Assembly: GCF_000002995.4 (NCBI RefSeq)
Contig: NW_025062478.1
Coordinates: 4,502,001-4,566,000 of the forward strand
DNA: 64,000 bases
DNA from: Brugia malayi
Taxonomy: Eukaryota; Nematoda; Chromadorea; Rhabditida; Onchocercidae
Direction of reading: 5' to 3'
Shown: piece by piece, positions 43,101 to 54,312 of the stretch
How the letters are laid out: each line of letters opens with the position of its first letter
Position numbering within the stretch: the first letter of the stretch is position 1
Position numbers and translations under genes: made by a program
Notes under the pieces: generated by a model
Database searches by the model: none
Told to the model about the DNA's origin: nothing
What the model saw: the letters and a program-made list of their open reading frames with translations, nothing else

Positions 43101-44421
43101 ATCCGCCTGCATCATGTGCATTTTCTTACGATTCTAGGAAATATTTGGCAAGACATGGCATCATTCCTGGTAAATATTCTCAACTGTTTTTTTAAAAAAC
43201 CCTTAAATTCCTTACAGTTGCAAGATCTTACAACCATGTACTCTTTTCTGCTATTAATAAATAATAAACACACTTAGCGATTTCAGGAAGAATGTATATT
43301 CTTTGATGTTATATTTCTCTTATTTCACTGAAGCAAAGCCATTTTTATGGCACAGTTTTTGAAGGAATATAAAGAATGGTTTTCCGTCAGGAATAAACTT
43401 TCTAGCGCTTAGTGATGACGATGAGATAGAGCACAATATGGCGTGTAGCAAACGATTAGATCCATCCGTGCAATCCTGTTATCATCCAGGGAATTCAATG
43501 ACTTACTATTCAAAAAATATCAAATATAATAATATGCTTTCAAAAGATAACTCTCATAGCGATTACCAAGAAGAAAGATGTCATCACATGGAGGAAAGGC
43601 CACTACGAGTCTTCGATGAAGCACGTTATCAGGTTAATTTTTAATCAAATCAATTCGATATTTTTCATCAGACTTTTAATCTTTGGTTGGTTTATAATTG
43701 TATCATCATTCGTTATGTAACTTAAGTTTTAATGATTTTATTCTTGAAAGAAAAACTCTAATAAATTAAAAGATTCATATTTCTATCTTTTTATCATAAA
43801 GTTGAAAAAAAAAAGATCAGTTTTCAAATGTTTATAAAAATACTATCTCATGTTTTTGACCTATTCTTCCTTATTTCCATAACATGCATATTTCTTATAC
43901 TTTTTCTAACATGAAAGTTAGTTAAACCTTCAGATGGATCATTTTGACACGGATGATGACGAGGATGTGAACAATATAATTGAAATAAGTGATGCATTGG
44001 AAGTTGAGGATCACTGTGGAAGCGGTAGAAAAATGCATTCACCGTATGATAAAAGAAGTCGACGAGGTGCGTTTCAAAAATTAGCTTTAACCAAATTGTG
44101 TAATAAAAAAAGTGGTCTAAAAATTTTCCTATTTTTGCTTCTGCATATTTTGTTCATCATTGGCAATTTACTACACTTTATGAAACAAGGTTTGAGCATT
44201 ATTTCCTTTATTCCACGTGCAAAATTTTGTTCTCGACACTATTTGCTCAATTTAAAAAAAATTTGATTAAAAAAAATCTAACTTAAGTAGTTGGGACAGT
44301 CAGCTGCAATTATTGAGTGCATCTTTTCTTAGACTCTGCACGCAACAATTTCCGGCATCAAAAAAATGATGGCGTACGTCAGTTCACGAAGCAACGACTA
44401 AACAAATCTGCTTGGAATTAA
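40181..44421 (+). CDS. Coiled-coil protein, STIL/Ana2/SAS-5-like candidate
   Basis: Thirteen exons chain in phase to 585 residues: 40181-40303, 40394-40467, 40820-41081, 41237-41335, 41660-41770, 41963-42128, 42229-42299, 42599-42774, 42918-42950, 42991-43169, 43391-43632, 43934-44066, 44333-44421. Visible motifs in order: SRTSPQP (residues 71-77), matching the RxxPxP motif by which STIL/Ana2 proteins bind SAS-4/CPAP; KKTVAF (137-142), resembling a PP1-docking RVxF site; a central coiled coil (about 182-235, FEKLKEEMHEMQLKIDEL); and SYDSRKYLARHGII (417-430), reminiscent of the STAN motif. STIL/Ana2/SAS-5 proteins build the centriolar cartwheel with SAS-6. The 150-residue tail after the STAN-like segment is acidic and low in order. 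Exon 9 (33 nt) and the acceptors at 42229 and 42918 were chosen to keep the frame. The family assignment is a hypothesis; that this is a gene is well supported. Confidence 0.7.
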
Positions 44422-46242
44422 TTTCAATTTTTTAAAAGATTTTCTCATAAATTTGTTTCATTATCATTGCTGTAATAGCTCTAATTATTTTATTTCATCT
44501 ATTATTATTGGTGACTGACAAAAGAGAATTGGAATAATAGTGCTTTTCAGTATTACGTTTATTGTTTTCGAAAACTTGGAATCAGATTCATGATATTTGT
44601 TTTACTCAAGTCCTCGAAGGATTAAAATAATACAGCATTTGCGATTACTTTTTTCTGAATGGATTTGATTTTCAAATGATGAAAGAGATCTATTTCATTA
44701 AATTTTATGAAATGTTTCATATATTAACATCCATTAAGGATCACATTCTCATTTTAATATCCTAATTTTGCTATCATTTAATGCTTTATCCATTTCACTC
44801 AGTTTTTATATGATGTTATCTCTGGTGTTGACATATGCGGTTTTGAATCCATTGGCGTTCTTGATTTTTATTGTCGTTTAGAAATGCAAGTAAAAAGTAG
44901 AAGGTTTCTTTGTTGGTTCCAATTGCTATACTAACCTTCAAAAATCCAAGTCCTGCACATCATAATATTTTTTTTTTTTTTTTTTTTGGTTATATTGAAA
45001 CACATCACTGATTTGTATGATTCAAGATCATATTTGCATTTTATGGTTCATAAAATCGACATATGAAAAACGATACGCTATGTCGTCATTTTTTTTATTT
45101 TCATCACGTTACTTTTGAAAATAGAGTAAGGGGCAAGTGAAACCGAAAATTTTGATTTATTTTCTACTGGATAATTGTTCACTAACTCTTGACTTGAACA
45201 AATTCTTGCGTTGTTTACTTTAAGAAATTAATTTCACCAACTCTCTAAGCTCACTATTTCTTTACTTCTTTGAAGCATACTGATTTCAGCTTGTCTTTTA
45301 TAAAGTCTAATTAAATCTGTGTAATCTTTATTCCAATAAATAATAATTATTTGAAAGAAGATATTCAAGCTTAAATTTGAATCACCGAGTTGTTCATGGA
45401 AAAATCAATTAATTGATATAGAAAGAGAAATAATAAGATCAATCATGGCAGTTTACCATATGGAAGCAAAGTACAAGCGACATGATAAGAGTTGATAACA
45501 AAATGATGTGATAGTGGAACCGGGTTGAAAGAGAGCAATCTCGGAATGTTTTTAGCTGCTTGAAACACGTTATTCGGAAAAGAACCGCAAAACTTAAATC
45601 CTTGCAAACAATAAAGTACTAACTTGGTACTTCCAAACGTTTCAGATCTGTGTCACTTTTTTTATATTTATAATCGAGTAATGATAACAGTGTCTGATTA
45701 GAATGGGAAGTATTCATAAAAGCAAGATTTATGCTTTACAAAACTATCATTACTGGATTATAAATGTAAAGAAAGACTGAATGATGTTTGAAAGTAGCAG
45801 TGGAAATCCGATAATGATAAACCGGAATAATAAACAAAACCAAAGCATACCCCTACAAAAATAGTTGCAAATATAATAATTATTGGAAATAAAATGTAAC
45901 AAAGCATAGTAAACCGGAAAAAAATGATTAAATTCTGATCAGGAATTGAATCTAAACGTAGGAACTGATTGTAATGTAATCATTTGCAAACTTATCCGAC
46001 AAAATGGTAGCGTTTGTATATAAAATCCTCATCACAAATGATCATTTCTTGAGAAAAAAAATTTTTTCTTTTCTGTTTTTTTTTTTTTTATTTTCTAATG
46101 AAAAAAAAGTTTTTGTCGGCTAAAATGCCAAAATATATACAAAAAAGTGTTATAATGAACGTTACATTATATCAAAAGATAAGGAAAAATTTAATTATAA
46201 ATGGTCTAACGAGCGATAAGCTTTCCGTTCAGCGATCAAAAT
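44422..46242. other. Convergent gap between the coiled-coil gene and CDC25-B
   Basis: Both neighbours end here. AATAAA at 45335 is far from the coiled-coil gene's stop, so its true signal may be a variant. Poly-T runs occur near 44970 and 46080. No coding exon is seen. Confidence 0.45.
46087..46092 (-). terminator. Polyadenylation signal, CDC25-B
   Basis: AATAAA on the minus strand about 150 bases after the CDC25-B stop codon. Confidence 0.45.
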
Positions 46243-49200
46243 TCAACGAGTATTTTTGCGTCCGGTTGGTGTACGTGGATTAGCAAGCATTGGTACTGTA
46301 GCAATTTCAGGACGAATCTTTTCGGGAGATCGTTCAGAAGAAAATTCTGAAGCAGTTGGTGATTCTGGCATCTGTGGAACTGAATATGTCCGACGAAAAT
46401 CGGTATTTTTTCTAATTACTGCTGTTTGAAACATTCCGGTTTCGAAACCAACTCCATTCCGCATATTATGCATATGATATGTTTTGAGTACATCCGAGTG
46501 CTTCTTATCTCGCATAGACACATAACCTATTGGCTCACATAAATCCTGTATAACAATTCAAAAGGTTAAAAGTTAATGATTCAAGTTCAACCATTAATTT
46601 TTAAGAATTTGTAATATAGTAGAAGTTACCTTGAAACAATTATCGTCAGTATTATAGAAAGCATTATAGCCTCCTTGTAAAACGTAGATTTCATTGTAAT
46701 ACAGAAATGGATATTTGGAATAATTCCGGACACGATCACTTTTCCGTAAATGTGATGCACTATAAACAATAATTTAGTAATTAATAGAAAGTTGTCTAAT
46801 ATTTGGTAACACAGAGCAGTAAATTTTAGGTTCATATCTATTTTTCTTTCTTATATTTCTAAGTTAGAGATCTGTCTATTAGTTTTCGGTAAGAAAAGTT
46901 TGGCATCAAAATTCTCTTGTGAAATTAATTGAAATGAAATCTATTCTAATAGTAGTAATTGATGTAATTAGCGTAGCTGACATAATAATTAATAAAAAAC
47001 TGTTTCTTTTCATGCAGTATTACAACTGCAGGAAAAGAGACAATTTGTTTACATTGGAATTACGGTACCAATATCAGAAATTATATTGGAAATCTGGAAA
47101 TGAATATAATAGAATTGAATTAGTTTGTCCTATTTAATTTATTATATAAGTTATATCTTAAACAAATGATAAATGTACAAAATTTGATTAAATAAACAAA
47201 TATGTTAATAACATACAGCATTGGCCCTCGAGCACTTGAATATTCACAGTAAAATATTGGAATTTTTTTAGCCATTATTTTAAATTTAGTTGAACAATCA
47301 GGAAAAAAAGTATTTTCCAGTACCACAGGATCATAAATATTTAACGCTCCCTGAAATAGGGATAAATACTTATTTCATCTATATTCATTACTTATTCGAA
47401 GTAAATATTCTTAACATTCATTTAAGACTATTTGTAAAATAACTAGCACATATATATGTCACGCTCAATAGTACCGTATTGGTGACATTTGAAAAAAAAA
47501 AAGTATATCATATAAATTTAAGTTAATGATGCATTATATTTTATATACTCCAAAATTATATGTTATGAGTTATTAATTTTAGTGTTTACAAATTACTTCG
47601 TAAAATTTCTATCAAGTATAGAACTTCTTCATTCTGGATGACTTCCTTACCTTAATATGTCCACCTTCATATTCATATGGATATCGGCAATCGATAAGAG
47701 CGTATTTCTCGATGAATTCCTGAGATTTCATTGATCCTAGCAACTCTTTCAGGATGACTTTTTCAATGCATGCAAAACCAGCTGTGAGGATACATGGCTT
47801 TTGCACAGTTACTAATGAATATTTCTGAAAATATTGAGAATTTTATCGTTTTTGAAAATATTTAAAAAAAAAATTTTAAAACAAATTGGAAATCAATAAA
47901 TTTATGCTTAATATTATTACCACTTTGTTGCTAAAGGAAAATTTTATCGAAACGCTAATTGCATACGAGGCGTAATAATATATATATATATATAAAATCA
48001 AATTAAATTATAATTTGAAGAATTTCAAATTTGTGATTTTGATCATCTACAAAATTTTGGATTAATATTTTCCAAATCTGCAATTTAAGTTAATTTTAAT
48101 GGGTGAAATTAAATAACTAACAGATTTAAAAAAACAATCCACATTCTCGTTTGCCTTTTCCATTTCATTTTCCTTATTTTGCTCTTTGCTGCTACTTTCA
48201 GCTTCTGTTTCTAATTGTTCCTTTTCATCCTTAATTTTTTAATCTTTGTCTCTCGATAAATGTAAAAACATTATCTTTGCAAAGGGATGAGATTAACTTC
48301 ATTACTCTGTTCTAATAAGAAAGAGAATTTCGACATAACTCAAACTGTCAGTCTTCTAGGCTTCAAGCATTTCTTGCAAAGGTTAACATTTTGATAAATT
48401 ATTTAAATTCAACATTTTGATAAATTATTTAAATTACTTCTTTCCGCCGTTTAATCAATGGTTCTTGCATATTTTTGCGAGTATCCTGTTGCGCCACACT
48501 GAAGCGCTTCCCGAGTGTCTGACTAAAGCGACTTTGTAATTCATGCATTTCGATATCACTGTCGTTTTGAATGGAACACAATGAATCGTCCATCATTTCA
48601 TCTTCTGTGTCCATTTCAGAAGTTGACCGAGGAGTGTAAAGGGATATCTTATCAATACATTCACTTTGTTTCAAGCTTTTCGCAGCTTCTTCATTCTTCA
48701 AATTTTCAAAATTTGATTGCTTATGCTTGACGACAGCATAATCCGTGATGGAAGTTTGCAGTCGGTCATTCTTTTGAATATTTCGCCTTTGACATTTGCT
48801 ATTTTGGCTGAAAATAAATAATAATACTTTACATTCTTTCTAACAAATAGCGCTAATACTAAACTTTCATTTAACTGATGCGTCTCTTCCATTAAAATGA
48901 ATCAATATTTTAAGACACTTATAAATTTAGCCATACTAAAGCTTAAACTTACGCCGAGTTACTTTTTTTTATTTGTAAAATTTTATAAGATCTATCGCTA
49001 TTTCTTCTTGAGAGCGCAAGTTAAATTTTTTTATTGAAAAATCTAATTATCTAACAAAGCAGTTAAAATTCACATTTTTCAAATTTTATATTTGCATTAT
49101 TTTCCGAATGCATTATTAATTGGAAGAATAAGTCAACTGTGAGCTATTTGATGCTTAATTTATCATTTAATTTCAAATAGGAAATATTCTACCAGTTGGT

Positions 49201-49516
49201 GACATCGGCAAATAATCGTTTTTTCAAAACGTTTTCAGCGCTTCCGAATACCTGAGCGCTATTTTTCATTAAGACGGCCAATGCTGTCTGAAAACAGTGA
49301 TTCTTACTAATTCACATAAAATAATATATATCAAATTATTTAATTAAATTTGCAATTCATAAATTATAACAATTCCGTAAAAAAAAAAGGTAAAAACTAT
49401 TGAAAATGAAATAATAGAACTGTAAAAAGAAATTTCATAAATCTTACTCCTTCCATTTCTTTCTTATTATTAGAAGTCATTTCAATTTGCGAATTTTCAC
49501 TTACAACGTTATCCAT
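46243..49516 (-). CDS. cdc-25: CDC25 dual-specificity phosphatase, copy B
   Basis: Second CDC25 paralog, transcribed against copy A. Exons on the minus strand: 49516-49448, 49287-49193, 48807-48438, 48229-48122, 47824-47651, 47350-47217, 46759-46630, 46545-46243; 460 residues. The catalytic domain has YALIDCRYPYEYEGGHIK and the loop YCEYSSARGP with Cys307 and Arg313. Two catalytic exons have exactly the lengths of those in copy A (174 and 134 bases) and all catalytic intron phases agree. The N-terminus has KKRLFADVTN (45-54) where copy A has RSSLLDLTN. The tail has RRTYSVP (411-417), a mode-1 14-3-3-type site, then several SP sites. The start MDNVVSENSQ is preceded by an ATTTAG acceptor. An in-frame upstream exon at 49803-49760 could extend the protein. 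CDC25 family membership is secure; which numbered nematode cdc-25 it equals is not. Confidence 0.93.
48385..48436. repeat. 26-bp tandem duplication touching a CDC25-B splice donor
   Basis: The unit AACATTTTGATAAATTATTT and six more bases occurs at 48385-48410 and 48411-48436 with a single difference at the last base. On the minus strand the copy nearest the exon begins at the second base of the GT donor following the exon that ends at 48438. Confidence 0.9.
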
Positions 49517-52500
49517 ATTTCCTAAATAATTAATTTATATTTTCTCTGCATTAGTAAACTATCTCTAATACATATCTTTGGATTAAAAGTTTACTTTCAA
49601 ATAAGAAAATGCAGATATTTACCATGTGCAACACTACACGTTGATGTAATGAACTCTTTTGTAATTCTTAGGTATCAGTCATTAAGGCTAATTACATTTT
49701 TGAACTTCTAATTACAATTTAATTACATATATAAAAAAAGAGATCAAAATAAAATTAACCGATTAGATTGTTGTCTTCATTCTCAACATTTTCAGTAGCT
49801 GACCTGAAATACATATATTCTGGATGTTGATAAAAGTTTAGGAAATAATGAATTTAAATTTTGAATATTAAAATCTAACAATCAGATAAAAATTATGCAC
49901 GAAAAATTAAAATTTTATTAAATTCATTAAAATTAGCGCGGTTTAGATAGAATGCTAGACAATTGATTGTTTTGAATGTAAAGAATTTACAAAACTATTT
50001 TGAAAGACTCTAAGAAACATTTCATTAATTTAATTTTTGCTCAGTCGTTTAACAAAAGTAAGAATTAAAATTTTTAATTTAAAATTAAAAAACAGAAAAA
50101 ATGTAAATATTTTTGTGAGAAATTATTTCACTTTTAGTTGACCTAATTTAGTGATTAATTTTAATTTAGATCGAGGTTATAGTGTACTTTTAAATCAATA
50201 GAAGTAATTATGTGAGAATGATATGTTGGTGAGATGTTCAATAACACAAACAATTAACAACTTGAACATATCAAAGAAAGAAAGACCGATGCCTGCGGGT
50301 CTTTCAAAATAAATATTTAGGAATGTTTACTTGCAGGGACGGGCATAATTAAATTAATTCAAATTAATTTACGACAGTGAAAGAGAAAGTGTCATATGTC
50401 TTCTTGTAGATGCCCTTTTCCCTCAAAACAATACAATCAACAAAGTAGTGCTTAGACAGTGTGGCAAGATGTTCTCCTTCCAGTTATTATTGAGAACTAT
50501 TGATGCTATAATTGATTCTCAACTTGAAATAGAATCTCCCTTTTCGAATTTAGATCACTACGAACTAAACTTAATGTAGAAAAAAAGAATATTGATATGA
50601 ACTAAGCACTGATTAATTAAATTCGAAATGAATAATGGTAGGAATTAGAACTAAAATGATTTCGTCGAATTTCAAATAGACAATGAATTTTATGAACTAT
50701 GAAATCAAAAAAAGAAAAAAAAAAAAACGATAGTTATAAATTTGAACTATAAATATGAATATATAGAACGGTTTTGAGAAAAATAAATAAATAAATAGCT
50801 AATTATTTGCAGCTATCTATTTAATTATGAAATAGCGAAAGAAAAGAAAGAAACGAAAGATATTTAATTACACTTAATCGATACAATGATTTATTTGTTA
50901 CAAAAATGTGTAAAAAAGAAGCTTTTAAGTAGAAACTTTTTTAAATCCTTTCCAAAAAAAAAAAAAAAATCAATAAGAAATTGTGACCTTTGAGCTGATG
51001 GAAATAAAATTGTTGAAAACATCAGCAATGAAAATGAATGAAAGGAAAAAACTTTGCCTCATATGCTTTCAGTTTTCAGCAAAATTTGTCTCACTGAAAT
51101 GTCATTCATTCATTATCTCATTATTATGTGTTTGCTTTTATTAGCTATGCTTAATTGCTAATTACTTATTTTCTCATTCCCTCTTCTTTAACACATACTT
51201 TAATTGCAATTAAGAAGAAAATTTGTCCCAATTTTGTTTTTTTCTTTTTTTTTAGAGAGAGATTGCTCTTTTCAGTTAATCATTTTGCACTGGTATATAT
51301 GAGAGGAAGATAATGCCCAGATGGTATCCAAAGGTTACGTCACATACGAGTAACTCTGATTGGAACCATATGTGAATATTTCTAACATTTATACTAACAA
51401 AATGAACAATGTCCGGTAAATCACCTGTTGGGAAGGCGACAGCGCTTTTTGATATTGTCGAAGGATGAAAAATACGAGTGATACCGGTAGATTGTAAATT
51501 AAATTCAGCAGTGATGAATGTATCGTATTGGATTAATATGAAATTAACAGTGGGTCTTTTCACTTTGCGAAATGATTATTTTGAGGGCACAGGTAGATAG
51601 GTAGGTAGCTGGTAAGAGACATCTGAAGAGTTTGCGGTGAAGTTCGATTGCGCCGCTACCCTTCTGACCCTTTCCCTCTTTCTTTTCCCTGAAATTTCAA
51701 TAATTTATCAATGACATATAATTCAACTATTTCACAAAATTATCTGAGTTAAGCAGGACAGTTGTTTTAATCTATTATCTAAACATTCAAAAACTAAAAT
51801 TTAAGAAATATCATTAAAAAGCTCTATGAATTTGAACTTGCAAATTCATAAGAAGCAAAAAAAGTAATTAAAGCATAAGCATACTATGAAGCATATTAAA
51901 GCACTAAATGGGCATCCTCTCTGGAAGGCAATTTTATAACTAATTAATTCAGATTTGAAATTTGAATGAATGGAGACCCAATATTGGACAGTGTCTAGCG
52001 TCACTGCTTGCAACAACACGAAAAGCCATTTTGATATTATTTGCGCTTCTTCTTCTCTACTTCCTATCTTTTCAGTCGATCAATTTTAAGATGAAAGCTG
52101 TGAACATTTGAAACAACTAAACAGCTGCAAAATCCATAGATCCAAGGGTCCAAAGGTCTGCTCAATCCTTTAAATCTTATGCCTTGTCGAAGATTTAAAT
52201 TTTGACACTTTTAAAGCGAATTTTGAGAAAAAAGAATGAAAAATTATCAGAAATTAACAATCCTTTTAAAGATTTATAAAATTTGCAAAAAATTGGAGAA
52301 ATCCAGCTTAATCTCTGTAAAATTTTGGAAATTTTTTTAAAAAAATTTCATAAAGATTTTAGCGATTGTAGAAATTTTCTTTTACAAAATTGATTTTCGT
52401 TATATAAAACTTTTGAATACTACAAATCATATATTAATTGGTCCAAATTCAAATCTGGTTTTTTGTTTTTTTTAATTGGAATAAATATTAAATTTTACGC

Positions 52501-53800
52501 AGAAAACCAATATTTTAAGATAACAGATAAAATTAGAAATTTATGTGCTAAATTGGAGCTCTCAACAAACTTTTCAATGCCACTTGGTAAATATGAAATT
52601 TCAATTTTTTAGATTCAAAAAATATGTTTGACTATCTACTTTTATTAGCCCGCAAATGATGGAAATGGAAAAAGTTCGAGTATTTATGCGCACGTTGACA
52701 CAGCGAAGTGTATAACTTTGTTTTTGGAAAGGTCACTGCAAGTCATTTCAAATATCAATGTGCTGCATTAAGGTAGCTAATTACTGTAATCGTGCGTGCT
52801 TTCCTCTGGAATACTGTAAATTTAGCTCTGAGTCATAACAAAGTTTTACTTCAAAGATTGTTTTTAAAACCTTCATAAGAAGTCTAAAAATTTGAAGATT
52901 AAAAATTGGAATTGAAAACAGTGAAATATTATTAGAAATTACATGAAAATATCGCTTAAAAAACATTGATTAAATTACAACAAATGAATATTTTTTTGTA
53001 AAATTTTAAAGTTTTAGTGTAAGCTTTTCAAATTTCAAATTTTGAAAAACTTAAAATATTAGCAAAGTTTTGTTGTACACCCCAAATGGCACCGTGTAAC
53101 TGAGTGGACGACGAATGGAAGATGTGAACTGAAAGCGCTTCTGGAATTATATTTATAGATATATATATGTAGCTCACACACATACACACATACACGCAGA
53201 CACATACACAAACATACATATAATTCTTAGTAGGGGATAGAGTCGGTTGGCAATGGATGAGAAGAGGCGTGACTTGAACGAGACAAGAGAGCCAGTGGTC
53301 AAGGGAAGGAGACAGCGATGACCTTGACATCCAGCATCTATTAAAGACAACAATAACGGTTGCAGGTTAGTTTAATTGATGAATGATTAGTTGAAGGTGA
53401 ACCCGTGATAACCTTCTCATCTCACTTCTTCTCCTTATCCTTTTCGCTAATTTACGACAGTACTAAGCAAGCATAAATAAATATATCAAGGTCAGACAAA
53501 AATGCTTGGACAGATCTTTGTCATTACAATGTCTAAATGATGTGCGAAACTGTTAATTACAATTTAAATTATATTAATTGTATATTAGTTGTGATTACTA
53601 TTTAGTCGCACATAATTCTTTCCCAACTTTTTAGTGCATAGAATAAAATGAATAGTAATTTTTCCTCCTGAATCACTCTCAGCATTATATCATGTCAGCA
53701 TAAAATTACCAAGGTCAAGGGTCAGCAGCAAAATTTAATTGGATTCAAAATGCTACAATTATAATACATTTTCAAGTTTTTACAGCTGAATATCACCACT
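49517..53800. other. Upstream of CDC25-B: no convincing gene
   Basis: This holds a possible extra CDC25-B exon at 49760-49803, with an ATTTCAG acceptor and a GTTAAT donor, then A+T-rich DNA. A minus-strand open frame at 51276-51563 has mixed composition but no recognised domain. An imperfect CA/TA microsatellite lies near 53155-53222. No further gene is supported. Confidence 0.4.
53155..53222. repeat. Imperfect TA/CA microsatellite
   Basis: A short TATATA run leads into CACACATACACA-type imperfect units. Frames over it give Cys/Val-rich low-complexity peptides and are not genes. Confidence 0.85.
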
Positions 53801-53870
53801 ATTTAAGAGTAGCATTTTTTTTTTTTTTTTTTTTTTTGAATAGGTTTAAAATTTCCAATAAAAAAGTTGT

Positions 53871-53942
53871 CAAAATATTCCTTCTATACTTTTTTAAAAA
53901 TTGCTTCAAAATATTCCTTCTACACTTTTTTAAAAATTGCTC
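53871..53942. repeat. 36-bp tandem duplication
   Basis: Two head-to-tail copies beginning CAAAATATTCCTTCTA occupy 53871-53906 and 53907-53942 with two differences. Confidence 0.9.
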
Positions 53943-54167
53943 TTTAAGATGATTGTGTCAGTGTATTAAATAAAATTATACATTAAAAAATTGCATTGAA
54001 ATTTGTAAAGTTTGCATGCATAGTTTATTCCTTCCGAAATTCAAAAAATCCACCACCTTACTTCAATTGTTATATCAACGAGCTTTTTGCAAAACGTTGG
54101 ATAAATTTGTGCCTTTTTTATTACACTATCGATTACCATAGTTTTTTGCTTTGTTTTTTTCTGCAAA

Positions 54168-54312
54168 GTGTTCTTTATATGAGTAAATAAATAGCGTTCC
54201 TATCACTTTTCACTCCCATCGACCCGATTCTATTTCACAAAGATAACGGCGAAATTTAAAATTTCAAATTCTTAACCATTTTTATGAGCTATTTATTGCA
54301 ACAATTATTGCA
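54168..54312 (+). repeat. Dispersed repeat, copy 1
   Basis: This stretch aligns with 62530-62660 in the same orientation: both have GAGTAAATAAATA, then GTTCCTATC, then ACAAAGATAAC, then AATTTCAAATT-like and ATTATTGCAATT segments in the same order with small gaps. It is an old diverged repeat of unknown type, with no terminal repeats or coding capacity seen. Confidence 0.65.

Noticed and set aside
46919..47137. Plus-strand frame inside CDC25-B
   Set aside because: It lies in an intron of the opposite-strand gene and has no match; the expected CDC25-B exon is at 46759-46630.
53028..53330. 100-codon minus-strand frame
   Set aside because: Its middle is a microsatellite and the rest has no recognisable motif.
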